Of a stretch of 12,499 bases of DNA, positions 5,860-12,499 are shown in pieces. Both the position numbers and the translations under genes were made by a program. Source of the stretch: an uncultured Chitinophagales bacterium. Its GTDB lineage: Bacteria; Bacteroidota; Bacteroidia; Chitinophagales; Chitinophagaceae. The stretch covers positions 1 to 12,499 of the forward strand of contig CAMPIQ010000112.1 in assembly GCA_946886475.1 (NCBI GenBank), given 5' to 3'. The notes beneath the pieces were generated by a model. That model saw only the letters and a list, made by a program, of their open reading frames with translations, was not told the origin of the DNA and did not search any database. The number at the start of each line of letters is the position of its first letter. Positions within the stretch are counted from its first letter, which is position 1.

Positions 5860-8400
5860 ATGGATTATATTGGTGAACACCTGGTGCCGGGAAAGCTTGG
5901 ACATTTTTTTATTTTGCTTTCACTGGTAGCATCAATTGGCGCTACGTTTTTTTATCTTCTCAGTCTTCAAAGATCCCGCAACACGAATGATATCCTTCCT
6001 GATACTTTCAATAATGGATCACAATGGAAAAAACTGGCGAGGCTGTTTTTCATTACCGAGGCGATCTCTGTTTTTGCAGTTTTCTCCATTCTCTTTTACC
6101 TTATCAGCAACCACTATTTTGAATATAAATATGTGTGGCAGCACAGCAGCAGGGACCTGGAACCAAAATATTTGCTGAGTAGTTTCTGGGAAGGACAGGA
6201 GGGTAGTTTTCTGTTATGGAGCATATGGCATTGTATACTGGGCCTTATTTTCATCTGGAAGCAAAAGAAATGGGAAGCCCCGGTGATGATGGTGGTAAGT
6301 TTTGTTCAGATCCTGCTGGCTACTATGTTGCTTGGAGATTTTCTTGGAATGAAAATAGGCTCCAATCCTTTTGTGCTGATGCGGAATACCGACCTGCTTA
6401 ATAACGCACCCATTTTTTACGATATCGAGTCTGGATTATTGCGAAAAGATTATGTGAGCCTGCTTTACCAGGGAGATGGAAATGGTTTGAATATCCTTTT
6501 GCAGAATTACTGGATGGTGATACACCCTCCGGTTTTATTTCTTGGATTTGCAGCCACCGTTATTCCATTCGGGTTTGTAATTGGCGGACTGGTAACCAGA
6601 AAATATACGGAATGGACAAAGGCTGCATTACCATGGGCCCTGTTTGCCACAGCATCGCTGGGTCTTGGCATTATGATGGGCGCTGCCTGGGCATATGAAT
6701 CACTTAATTTCGGTGGTTACTGGGCATGGGATCCTGTTGAAAATGCTGTTCTTGTTCCATGGCTGATCCTTATTGCCGGCGTTCATACTCTTGTAATTTT
6801 CAGGCATACAGGTAATGCCCTTCGCACAACCAACCTGTTTTTTATCCTGACTTTTTTGTTTATCCTGTATTCAACCTATCTCACAAGAAGTGGTGATCTT
6901 CAGGATACTTCCGTACATGCATTTACGGGTGAAGGAATCACTGTATGGCACCTTCGTATTTTCCTGCTGATTTTTGCTATACCATCTCTTGTTTTACTGA
7001 TAAGCCGGTATAAACACATTCCGCATATTGTAAAGGAAGAGGAAACTTCTTCAAGGGAGTTTTGGATGTTTGTTGGATCCCTGGTTTTATTCCTTTCTGC
7101 CCTGATCATCATCGTAATGACTTCCATTCCTGTCTTCAATATGATCATTGGTTTATTTTCCGGTGATGATAAAACCTTCAATCCCTTTGCAATGGGTGAA
7201 GATTCAGAACATTACTATAACCAGATCCAGATCTTTGTTGCCATCATACTTGCTTTATTCACCGGTTTTGGCATGTACCTGAAGTATAAGGTTACACCGG
7301 GTGCTTTCATGAAGAAAATGTTATGGCCAGTCGTTGTAAGTGCGGTTGCTGCTACTGTGTTACTGGCTTTGGGCGATATCAATTATACCAAACATGGAAT
7401 TGGATACCAGGCTACCATATGGGTGGCCGTTACAGCAGCTGTTTACTCACTGATCTCCAATGCCGCCTATATTTTTTCAGGCCTTAAAGGCAGGATTAAA
7501 AACGCAGGTGGTGCCATTGCACACGTAGGTTTTGCCATGTTACTTCTTGGTATCCTGGTTTCATCATCAAAGAAAGAAGTAGTATCTCTTAACCGTGGTG
7601 GAATACCTGCTTATTTCGGAGAGGGAAGTACTGAAAACCCGGGTGAAAATATAACACTTGTAAAAGGGCTTAGAACGGACATGGGTAAATATTGGGTTAC
7701 TTACAACAGGGATTCCGTTGACCCAAGAAAGTCTACCAAAAGATTTTATATCCTTGACTTTGAAAGTAAGGATGGGAAGGAAAAATTTACGCTTCATCCC
7801 AATGCTTTTGTCAATGAAAAGGGACAAAGGGGCTTATCGGCAAACCCTGATGCCCGGCATTACCTTACCCATGATATATTCCTTTACATCACCTCCCTTC
7901 CCGATCCCGATAAAAAAGAAGACACTACTTCCTTTAAGCCAGTGAACCTGAAAATGGGAGATACTACTTTTTATTCAAAAGGTTTTGCTGTTCTTGACAG
8001 TGTCTGGACAAGAACGGATGTTCCTTCGGTTGACAGTGTGATGGTGGCAAGCCTGAAAGTAACAGCACGTACCAATTCAATTTATAATATCAGGACCTAT
8101 CTGATAATGGACAAAGGTGTCAGTTATCCACAGCCCGATACGTTGCAACCCGAGAACCTGATCCTGCAGTTGCAGAAAGCAGAAGGCGGTACCGTGGAAA
8201 TCGGATTGAAAGAATCGGATTCGCTTATGGAATTCGTAACGCTGAAAGCATATAAATTCCCCTGGATCAACCTTGTTTGGGCCGGTACCATACTCCTGGT
8301 AATAGGAACTATTATCAGCATGTTCAAAAGAATAGAACAGAAAAAGCTTACCAACAGGGAAATTCGTAAAAAGATCAGTCAGGCGGAAACCATCAGCTAA
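5860..8400 (+). CDS. ccmF: Cytochrome c haem lyase subunit CcmF
   Basis: CcmF, with CcmH, attaches haem to CxxCH apocytochromes outside the cytoplasmic membrane. The 846-residue protein is polytopic and shows the CcmF/CcsA signatures: KYLLSSFWEGQEGSFLLW (103-120), the WWD-type haem-handling segment NFGGYWAWDPVENA (283-296), and four histidines matching by motif those that bind haem in E. coli CcmF: H222 (WMVIHPP), H309 (AGVHTL), H353 (TSVHAF) and H555 (AHVGF). A soluble region of about 225 residues (roughly 575-800) precedes a last helix at 803-820 and a basic cytoplasmic tail. It is longer than proteobacterial CcmF (about 650 residues), mainly because of this extracytoplasmic region. The ATG at 5860 is 7 bp after ccmE, so the two are surely co-transcribed. 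No ccmG or ccmH follows. Confidence 0.95.
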   Translation: MDYIGEHLVPGKLGHFFILLSLVASIGATFFYLLSLQRSRNTNDILPDTFNNGSQWKKLARLFFITEAISVFAVFSILFYLISNHYFEYKYVWQHSSRDLEPKYLLSSFWEGQEGSFLLWSIWHCILGLIFIWKQKKWEAPVMMVVSFVQILLATMLLGDFLGMKIGSNPFVLMRNTDLLNNAPIFYDIESGLLRKDYVSLLYQGDGNGLNILLQNYWMVIHPPVLFLGFAATVIPFGFVIGGLVTRKYTEWTKAALPWALFATASLGLGIMMGAAWAYESLNFGGYWAWDPVENAVLVPWLILIAGVHTLVIFRHTGNALRTTNLFFILTFLFILYSTYLTRSGDLQDTSVHAFTGEGITVWHLRIFLLIFAIPSLVLLISRYKHIPHIVKEEETSSREFWMFVGSLVLFLSALIIIVMTSIPVFNMIIGLFSGDDKTFNPFAMGEDSEHYYNQIQIFVAIILALFTGFGMYLKYKVTPGAFMKKMLWPVVVSAVAATVLLALGDINYTKHGIGYQATIWVAVTAAVYSLISNAAYIFSGLKGRIKNAGGAIAHVGFAMLLLGILVSSSKKEVVSLNRGGIPAYFGEGSTENPGENITLVKGLRTDMGKYWVTYNRDSVDPRKSTKRFYILDFESKDGKEKFTLHPNAFVNEKGQRGLSANPDARHYLTHDIFLYITSLPDPDKKEDTTSFKPVNLKMGDTTFYSKGFAVLDSVWTRTDVPSVDSVMVASLKVTARTNSIYNIRTYLIMDKGVSYPQPDTLQPENLILQLQKAEGGTVEIGLKESDSLMEFVTLKAYKFPWINLVWAGTILLVIGTIISMFKRIEQKKLTNREIRKKISQAETIS

Positions 8401-8407
8401 TGCAAAT

Positions 8408-8428
8408 GGCCGGTGGCCTTCGCTTTTT
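8408..8428 (+). terminator. Possible weak terminator after ccmF
   Basis: Seven bases after the ccmF stop, GGCC (8408-8411) and GGCC (8415-8418) can pair around GGT, followed by TTCGC and a five-T run (8424-8428), with a second T-run shortly after. The stem is only 4 bp, so this is a weak candidate. It would separate ccmEF from the DUF4294 gene. Confidence 0.3.
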
Positions 8429-8467
8429 CACTTTTTCTAAACAGCGTTTATCTTAATTTGACTGTCT

Positions 8468-8499
8468 TTTGCAGGGAGACCTGCTGTTTAGTATATTTA
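8468..8499 (+). promoter_or_regulatory. Candidate promoter for the DUF4294 gene
   Basis: TTTG (8468-8471), a 20-bp gap and TATATTTA (8492-8499) fit the -33/-7 pattern with one mismatch in the -7 box. The box ends 4 nt before the ATG at 8504, so the transcript would begin at or very near the start codon. Confidence 0.35.
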
Positions 8500-8503
8500 T
8501 TGT

Positions 8504-9166
8504 ATGTCCGTGCGTTTTATTTACATCTTAATGCTGTTTACTGGACTAACCCAGGCTGTACAGGCCCAGTTATCCGGACCCGACCGATCCCAATGGGGAC
8601 CGAATGATACCATCCGGGTGCCTGCGGTTTTTTACAATAACGAATGGCTTCCTTATGGTGAACTGGACATGGTATTTGTTTCCAATGTTTCTCAGAAAAA
8701 GATGAAAAAAATAGTGCAGGAATATAACCGGTTGCGCAACGCTGTTTATGTAACCTATCATTATGCAAGAAATGCATCGGTCGTTATCAACGAGGTGAAT
8801 GCACATCTTAAAAACACAAACTCCAAAAAAGAAAGAAAGGATTATATCAAATCCAGGGAAGATGATCTCAGGAAACAGTTCTCAGAACCATTGTCCAACC
8901 TTTCTGTTTACCAGGGCAAGGTGCTTATGAAACTGATCAACAGGCAAACCGGCAATGACTGTTATGAGATCATAAAAGAATACAGGGGTGGCCTGAATGC
9001 CCGTATGTACCAGACCGTTGCTTTTGTGTTTGGATCAAGTTTGAAGCAGCACTATGATGCACAGAATGACCAATACGACCGTCAGATCGAAAACATTGTA
9101 AAGGAGATCGATGGTATCTGGTATAACAATCCTCACAGGCCCGGTGTTACTTCCCATTCCCGGTAG
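8504..9166 (+). CDS. Secreted DUF4294-family protein
   Basis: The 220-residue product has a signal peptide (MSVRFIYILM, hydrophobic to about 17) with a likely cleavage after AVQA at 21, so it is exported to the periplasm or beyond. Residues about 55-205 carry the DUF4294 pattern of Bacteroidota: a first strand GELDMVFVS, a helix VYVTYHYARNAS, a basic stretch, then LSVYQGKVLMKLINRQTG, ECYEIIKEYRGG-like NDCYEIIKEYRGG (151-163), and the closing FGSSLKQHYD with an acidic, amphipathic ENIVKEID. The family has no known function, and I assign none. The start at 8504 is chosen because it gives a complete signal peptide; the ATG at 8531 would truncate it. It lies 103 bp after ccmF and 46 bp before bshB1, both on the same strand. 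The family call is from memory of the motifs. Confidence 0.7.
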   Translation: MSVRFIYILMLFTGLTQAVQAQLSGPDRSQWGPNDTIRVPAVFYNNEWLPYGELDMVFVSNVSQKKMKKIVQEYNRLRNAVYVTYHYARNASVVINEVNAHLKNTNSKKERKDYIKSREDDLRKQFSEPLSNLSVYQGKVLMKLINRQTGNDCYEIIKEYRGGLNARMYQTVAFVFGSSLKQHYDAQNDQYDRQIENIVKEIDGIWYNNPHRPGVTSHSR

Positions 9167-9212
9167 CGCCAGCACGTTTTTTACTTTTTTACGCTTAGCT
9201 TATCTTTCCACC

Positions 9213-9944
9213 ATGAAACTTGACCTTTTAGCTATTGCCGCTCATCCTGATGACGTGGAACTTGGGTGTTCGGGCACTTTGATAAAAGAAATAAAAAGAG
9301 GGAAAAAAGCAGGTGTTATTGACCTTACACAGGGAGAACTTGGCACAAGGGGAACGGTGGAAACCCGGTATGCCGAAGCGGATGATGCTGCACGGATCAT
9401 GGGAATACATGTACGTAAGAACCTTAAAATGCGGGATGGTTTTTTTAAGAATGATGAAGAACACCAGTTAAAACTGATAAAGGAATTAAGAACATATCAA
9501 CCTGAAATAGTGATCGCCAATATTCTTGAGGACCGTCATCCGGATCATGGCCGGGGAGGCTGGCTTGCTTATGATGCATGTTTTTTTTCAGGATTAAGGC
9601 AGATCAAAACTATTGGTGATGATGGAAGAGAGCAGGAGCGGTGGCGGCCCAAAATGCTTTTGCATTATATACAGGACAGGTTTTATGAACCTGATATCAT
9701 CATAGACATCAGTGATGAATGGGAACAACGAATGGCAGCCATTAAAGCATACAAAACGCAGTTTTACAACCCTGAAAGCAATGAACCGCCAAGCTATCTT
9801 TCCAACCCTGAATTCATTGATGCTTTGCAGGCCAGGGCCCGGCTTTTGGGAAAGAGAATCGGCGTAAAGTACGGTGAGGGATTTTTGTCAAAGAAAAGTA
9901 TCGGCATCACCAGTCTTGATGCATTGGTATTGGAAGAAACGTGA
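9213..9944 (+). CDS. bshB1: Bacillithiol biosynthesis deacetylase BshB1
   Basis: BshB1 removes the acetyl group from GlcNAc-malate to give GlcN-malate, the second step of bacillithiol synthesis, in the cytoplasm. The 243-residue product is a PIG-L/LmbE-family zinc deacetylase. The first metal motif AHPDDVE (10-16) supplies H11 and D14, with D13 as probable general base. The second, HPDHGRGG (109-116), supplies H112. The BshB1-type TQGELGTRGT (39-48) and the C-terminal GEGF (221-224) are present, and the length matches the family. The start at 9213 (MKLDLLAIAAHPDD) is standard; an ATG at 9111 lies inside the preceding gene and would add 34 unrelated residues. The partner genes bshA and bshC are not in the window. 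The neighbours give no extra functional hint. Confidence 0.92.
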   Translation: MKLDLLAIAAHPDDVELGCSGTLIKEIKRGKKAGVIDLTQGELGTRGTVETRYAEADDAARIMGIHVRKNLKMRDGFFKNDEEHQLKLIKELRTYQPEIVIANILEDRHPDHGRGGWLAYDACFFSGLRQIKTIGDDGREQERWRPKMLLHYIQDRFYEPDIIIDISDEWEQRMAAIKAYKTQFYNPESNEPPSYLSNPEFIDALQARARLLGKRIGVKYGEGFLSKKSIGITSLDALVLEET

Positions 9945-9984
9945 AATGATTTATCAGTTTACGGAAGTTAGCGTGTATCCTGTT

Positions 9985-10506
9985 TTATCTTTTCTTTCTT
10001 ACATACCGTATCTGCCAGTTTGGTTTCCAATTCATTCCCCCATCTGTTGAAGCTTCCCAGCTCCAGTTAAATGAATCCGGCCTGATATTATAGTATACCA
10101 TTCTGTTTATCATTTTTCCTGTAGAACTTACATGGGAAGGAACTTGTTGCTCCGCTGTTTTAAGTATCATGGAATCACCATTCATTCCGCCAGTAAGATG
10201 AATATAACCGCCCTTATTATCCACCCATGTTTGTTGCCAGATCCCGCTATTTGAATTGTAAACACTCCAGCTTTTGCCAAGGTAATTTGTTTTGAGGTCC
10301 GTAAAATTTTCCTGTACTGTACAATTGCCAAATATTTTTTCAATGCTGTTGGCTCCTCGTAAACTGTCATTCCAGAATGCATTCCATTCTCCCACCCAGA
10401 AATCAAATTGTTTAGCTTCAGGAACTGTGCAGGGTGAATTGTTATTTTGACCAAAAACACCAAGTCCGGTCAGGCAAAAGCAAAAACATATGCGCAAATT
10501 TTTCAT
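9985..10506 (-). CDS. Secreted hypothetical protein, DUF1579-like
   Basis: The 173-residue product has a signal peptide (MKNLRICFCFCLTGLGVFG, cleavage probably near residue 20). The mature part opens with PCTVPEAKQFDFWVGEW; the FDFWVGEW segment (34-41) recalls DUF1579 and related calycin-like small beta-barrel proteins. Many tryptophans and alternating hydrophobic residues follow (SVYNSNSGIWQQTWVDNKGG, INRMVYYNI, SFNWSWEASTDGG), fitting a beta-barrel. Cysteines 26 and 63 could form a disulfide after export. The protein ends with a basic RKKR. The function is unknown; such folds often bind small hydrophobic ligands, but nothing here shows that. It converges on bshB1 with 40 bp between the stops. 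The ATG at 10506 gives the full signal peptide. Confidence 0.6.
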   Translation of the reverse strand: MKNLRICFCFCLTGLGVFGQNNNSPCTVPEAKQFDFWVGEWNAFWNDSLRGANSIEKIFGNCTVQENFTDLKTNYLGKSWSVYNSNSGIWQQTWVDNKGGYIHLTGGMNGDSMILKTAEQQVPSHVSSTGKMINRMVYYNIRPDSFNWSWEASTDGGMNWKPNWQIRYVRKKR

Positions 10507-10577
10507 AAAAGGAATTTATGTAGTATGAAACTAACCCGATACCTGAAATCTTTTAATTGGAATTTTATAAAAGGTTG

Positions 10578-10593
10578 CCATTTATAAAAATGG
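10578..10593. repeat. Short AT-rich inverted repeat between divergent genes
   Basis: CCATTT (10578-10583) and AAATGG (10588-10593) are perfect 6-bp arms around ATAA. The palindrome TTTTATAAAA lies just before it at 10563-10572. Both sit in the 172-bp space between the DUF1579-like gene and the acyl-CoA dehydrogenase gene, where an operator or promoter for either could lie. Short AT-rich repeats like this occur often by chance. Confidence 0.25.
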
Positions 10594-10618
10594 TCATCAG
10601 AAATCATCGCATCAGGCA

Positions 10619-10648
10619 GGGGGAATTTTCTCAGGTCTAAATTCCCCC
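10619..10648. repeat. Perfect 10-bp inverted repeat ahead of the acyl-CoA dehydrogenase gene
   Basis: GGGGGAATTT (10619-10628) and AAATTCCCCC (10639-10648) pair perfectly around a 10-nt loop. The C-run of the second arm could instead pair with the GGGG at 10653-10656, so two foldings compete. The element ends 17 bp before the TATATTTG box at 10666 and so overlaps the place where the -33 contact would be. It may be an operator, a terminator for incoming transcription, or a dispersed repeat. Confidence 0.45.
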
Positions 10649-10665
10649 TTTAGGGGTGCAGGGAG

Positions 10666-10673
10666 TATATTTG
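10666..10673 (+). promoter_or_regulatory. Candidate -7 box for the acyl-CoA dehydrogenase gene
   Basis: TATATTTG matches TAnnTTTG exactly. It ends 5 nt before the ATG at 10679 and 14 nt before the ATG at 10688. If it is the promoter, transcription starts at about the first ATG, which makes the second ATG the better start. No TTTG is present at the expected -33 place, which falls in the inverted repeat. Confidence 0.35.
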
Positions 10674-10687
10674 CGGAAATGCGAACC

Positions 10688-11842
10688 ATGGATTTTCAAT
10701 TAAGTGAAGAGCACCAGATGATTCAACAGGCTGCCAGGGATTTTGCCCAAAATGATTGTTTGCCTGGAGTAATAGAAAGAGATGAGAAGATGAAGTTCCC
10801 AATGGAACAGGTTATGAAGCTTGCGGATCTGGGGTTTTTGGGCATGATGGTAAGTCCGGATTATGGTGGCGCCGGACTGGATACGGTAAGCTATGTGCTG
10901 GCGATGGAAGAGATCAGTAAAGTGGATGCAAGTGTCAGCGTTTGCATGAGCGTTAATAATAGCCTGGTTTGTTATGGCATCGAAGCATTTGGAACGGAAG
11001 AACAAAAGCAAAAATATCTTACCCCTCTTGCACAGGGCAAAAAAGATGGAGCATTGTTCACAGGTGCATTTTTACTGAGCGAACCTGAAGCCGGAAGTGA
11101 TGCTACTTCACAAAGAACAACCGCAGAAGAAAAAGGCGATCATTATATTTTAAATGGAACAAAGAACTGGATCACAAATGGTGGTACTGCTTCGGTTTAC
11201 CTTGTAATAGCACAAACCGATCCTTCAAAAGGACATAAGGGCATCAGTGTTTTTATAGTAGAAAAAAACTGGCCCGGTGTAGTGGTGGCGGCAAAAGAAA
11301 ATAAGCTGGGTATCAGGGCCAGCGACACGCATACTATTCTTTTCAATGATGTAAAAGTTCCAAAGGAGAACAGGATAGGAGAAAATGGATTTGGTTTCAA
11401 ATTCGCCATGAAAACACTGGCCGGTGGCAGGATTGGTATTGCATCACAGGCCCTGGGTATAGCCAGCGGAGCATACGAACTTTCACTGAAGTATTCAAAG
11501 GAAAGAAAGGCTTTTGGAACAGAGATCGCCAATCACCAGGCCATAGCATTCAAGCTGGCTGATATGGCAACGCGAATTGAAGCAGCCAGGTTACTTTGCA
11601 TGAAGGCAGCCTTTGATAAGGACCAGAAGAAAGATTACACCCTGAGCTCTTCAATGGCCAAAGTATATGCTTCTGAAACTGCTATGTGGACAACGGTGGA
11701 AGCGGTTCAGATCCATGGAGGATACGGTTTTGTAAAAGAATACCATGTGGAAAGGCTGATGCGTGATGCCAAGATCACCCAGATCTATGAAGGAACCAGT
11801 GAAGTACAAAGGATCGTTATCAGCAGGTCCATTCTTAAATAA
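10688..11842 (+). CDS. Acyl-CoA dehydrogenase, short-chain/butyryl type
   Basis: This flavoenzyme oxidises acyl-CoA to trans-2-enoyl-CoA with FAD and passes electrons to electron-transfer flavoprotein; it acts in the cytoplasm in fatty-acid or branched-chain amino-acid breakdown. I choose the ATG at 10688 (MDFQLSEEHQMIQ, 384 residues), where family members usually begin; the ATG at 10679 adds only MRT. The domain order is normal: helical N-terminal part, a central beta domain with FLLSEPEAGSDA and the NGTKNWITNGG segment, and a C-terminal helical part with RKAFGTEIANHQAIAFKLAD and QIHGGYGFVKEYHVER. The catalytic base is E368 in YEGTSEVQR. The motifs are those of the short-chain/butyryl group; exact chain length cannot be read. 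It stands alone, followed by a strong terminator. Confidence 0.93.
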   Translation: MDFQLSEEHQMIQQAARDFAQNDCLPGVIERDEKMKFPMEQVMKLADLGFLGMMVSPDYGGAGLDTVSYVLAMEEISKVDASVSVCMSVNNSLVCYGIEAFGTEEQKQKYLTPLAQGKKDGALFTGAFLLSEPEAGSDATSQRTTAEEKGDHYILNGTKNWITNGGTASVYLVIAQTDPSKGHKGISVFIVEKNWPGVVVAAKENKLGIRASDTHTILFNDVKVPKENRIGENGFGFKFAMKTLAGGRIGIASQALGIASGAYELSLKYSKERKAFGTEIANHQAIAFKLADMATRIEAARLLCMKAAFDKDQKKDYTLSSSMAKVYASETAMWTTVEAVQIHGGYGFVKEYHVERLMRDAKITQIYEGTSEVQRIVISRSILK

Positions 11843-11874
11843 AGAGCATCATCTGCAGTCTGTTTCAGCACCTG

Positions 11875-11897
11875 ATCCTGGTTTTGCCGGGATTTTT
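11875..11897 (+). terminator. Rho-independent terminator after the acyl-CoA dehydrogenase gene
   Basis: ATCCTGG (11875-11881) and CCGGGAT (11887-11893) form a 7-bp stem with one G-U pair around a TTTTG loop, and the stem runs directly into five T (11893-11897). It starts 32 nt after the stop codon. This is the best intrinsic terminator in the window. It leaves only 10 nt before the next start codon, so the next gene needs read-through or an overlapping promoter. Confidence 0.65.
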
Positions 11898-11907
11898 AAT
11901 ATTGGTT

Positions 11908-12499
11908 ATGGGAATCAATAAAGAACGATACATAAAGATCCGGGAAGAACTCACAGAAAAGCATGTAACGCTGGTGGCCGTTTCCAAAATGAAACCCGTA
12001 GGTGATATATTCGATATGTATGAACTCGGACATCGGGATTTTGGTGAAAACTATGTTCAGGAATTAATAGATAAACAGGAGAAACTTCCCGGTGACATCC
12101 GCTGGCATTTCATAGGCCACCTTCAATCGAACAAGGTTAAATATATTGCAGCCTTTGTACACCTCATTCATGGAGTTGACAGTTTTAAATTACTGAAGGA
12201 AATCAACAGGCAGGGTAAAAAGCAGAACCGTGTGATAGAGGTATTACTTCAGGTTCATATTTCAGAGGAGGCAACAAAATTTGGTATGGATGAAACAGAA
12301 CTGGATGAAGTGTTCAAATTGCCGGCTACTGAACTGGCTTCCCTGCAGCATGTGCAGATCAGGGGATTTATGGGAATGGCAAGTTTTACTGATCAATCTG
12401 CACAGATAAAAAAGGAATTTCAAAAGCTAAGTGGCTTATTCAATAAATATAAAACCCTTCAGTTCCCAAATGTGCATTTAGAGATTCTTTCCATGGGAA
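11908..12499 (+). CDS. YggS/PLPHP-family pyridoxal phosphate homeostasis protein (3' end outside window)
   Basis: The open frame runs from the ATG at 11908 to the window edge, giving 197 residues of an expected 220 or so. YggS/PLPHP binds pyridoxal phosphate, folds like the barrel of alanine racemase, and balances PLP and amino-acid pools without known catalysis. Visible motifs are LVAVSKMKP (22-30), whose K27 is the PLP-binding lysine, then HRDFGENYVQE, WHFIGHLQSNK, the VHLIHGVDS strand, and IRGFMGMASFT. The reading stops at LEILSMG, the beginning of the LSMGMSxD phosphate-binding motif. The N-terminus is short relative to E. coli YggS, where the lysine is at 36, but typical for Bacteroidota. 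The start codon follows the terminator of the preceding gene by 10 nt. No shortfall or frameshift is seen in the visible part. Confidence 0.92.
   Translation, partial: MGINKERYIKIREELTEKHVTLVAVSKMKPVGDIFDMYELGHRDFGENYVQELIDKQEKLPGDIRWHFIGHLQSNKVKYIAAFVHLIHGVDSFKLLKEINRQGKKQNRVIEVLLQVHISEEATKFGMDETELDEVFKLPATELASLQHVQIRGFMGMASFTDQSAQIKKEFQKLSGLFNKYKTLQFPNVHLEILSMG

Noticed and set aside
9111..9212. N-terminal extension of BshB1 from the ATG at 9111
   Set aside because: It overlaps the DUF4294 gene and adds residues before the conserved MKLDLLAIAAHPDD start.
1..12499. Mobile element, CRISPR array, tRNA or rRNA
   Set aside because: I found no transposase, integrase, terminal repeats, regularly spaced repeats or tRNA/rRNA-like sequence.

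Overview
The window looks like chromosomal DNA of a member of the Bacteroidota, probably Chitinophagaceae or a close relative. The grounds are a DUF4294 protein (a family typical of this phylum), a bacillithiol deacetylase of the BshB1 type, a long Bacteroidota-style CcmF, a lipoprotein whose lipobox cysteine is followed by acidic residues, little Shine-Dalgarno signal before start codons, and several TAnnTTTG-like -7 boxes. This placement is inference from gene content; no database search was possible.

Layout. Positions 1-321 hold no intact gene, but the minus strand carries a short protein-like stretch broken by frameshifts, probably the degraded 3' end of a gene. A plus-strand CHRD-domain lipoprotein (322-789) follows, ending next to a long RNA-type hairpin (839-894). 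Four minus-strand genes then run from 5244 down to 936: an arginase/agmatinase-family ureohydrolase, a small membrane protein that overlaps it by 8 bp, a radical SAM protein and an MFS transporter. A divergent control region (5245-5426) contains a perfect inverted repeat, and beyond it lie ccmE and ccmF on the plus strand. Next come a secreted DUF4294 protein and bshB1, both plus. A minus-strand secreted protein of a calycin/DUF1579-like type (9985-10506) converges on bshB1. An acyl-CoA dehydrogenase (10688-11842), a good rho-independent terminator (11875-11897), and the start of a YggS/PLPHP gene cut by the window edge complete the window.

How the genes work together. CcmE and CcmF are consecutive partners in System I cytochrome c maturation: CcmE carries haem and CcmF passes it to apocytochrome. 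This CcmE has a CxxxY motif in place of the usual haem-binding HxxxY, while CcmF keeps its four expected histidines. The ccmABC genes are not beside them. BshB1 makes the thiol bacillithiol; its partners BshA and BshC are not in the window. The ureohydrolase and the membrane protein are probably translationally coupled. The remaining genes are ordinary housekeeping or poorly characterised genes with no obvious shared pathway.

I found no clear new multi-gene system, mobile element, CRISPR array, tRNA or rRNA. The most interesting points are the CxxxY CcmE, the cysteine-rich radical SAM protein, the -7-like boxes lying 4-5 nt before three start codons (possible leaderless mRNAs), and several strong intergenic inverted repeats.
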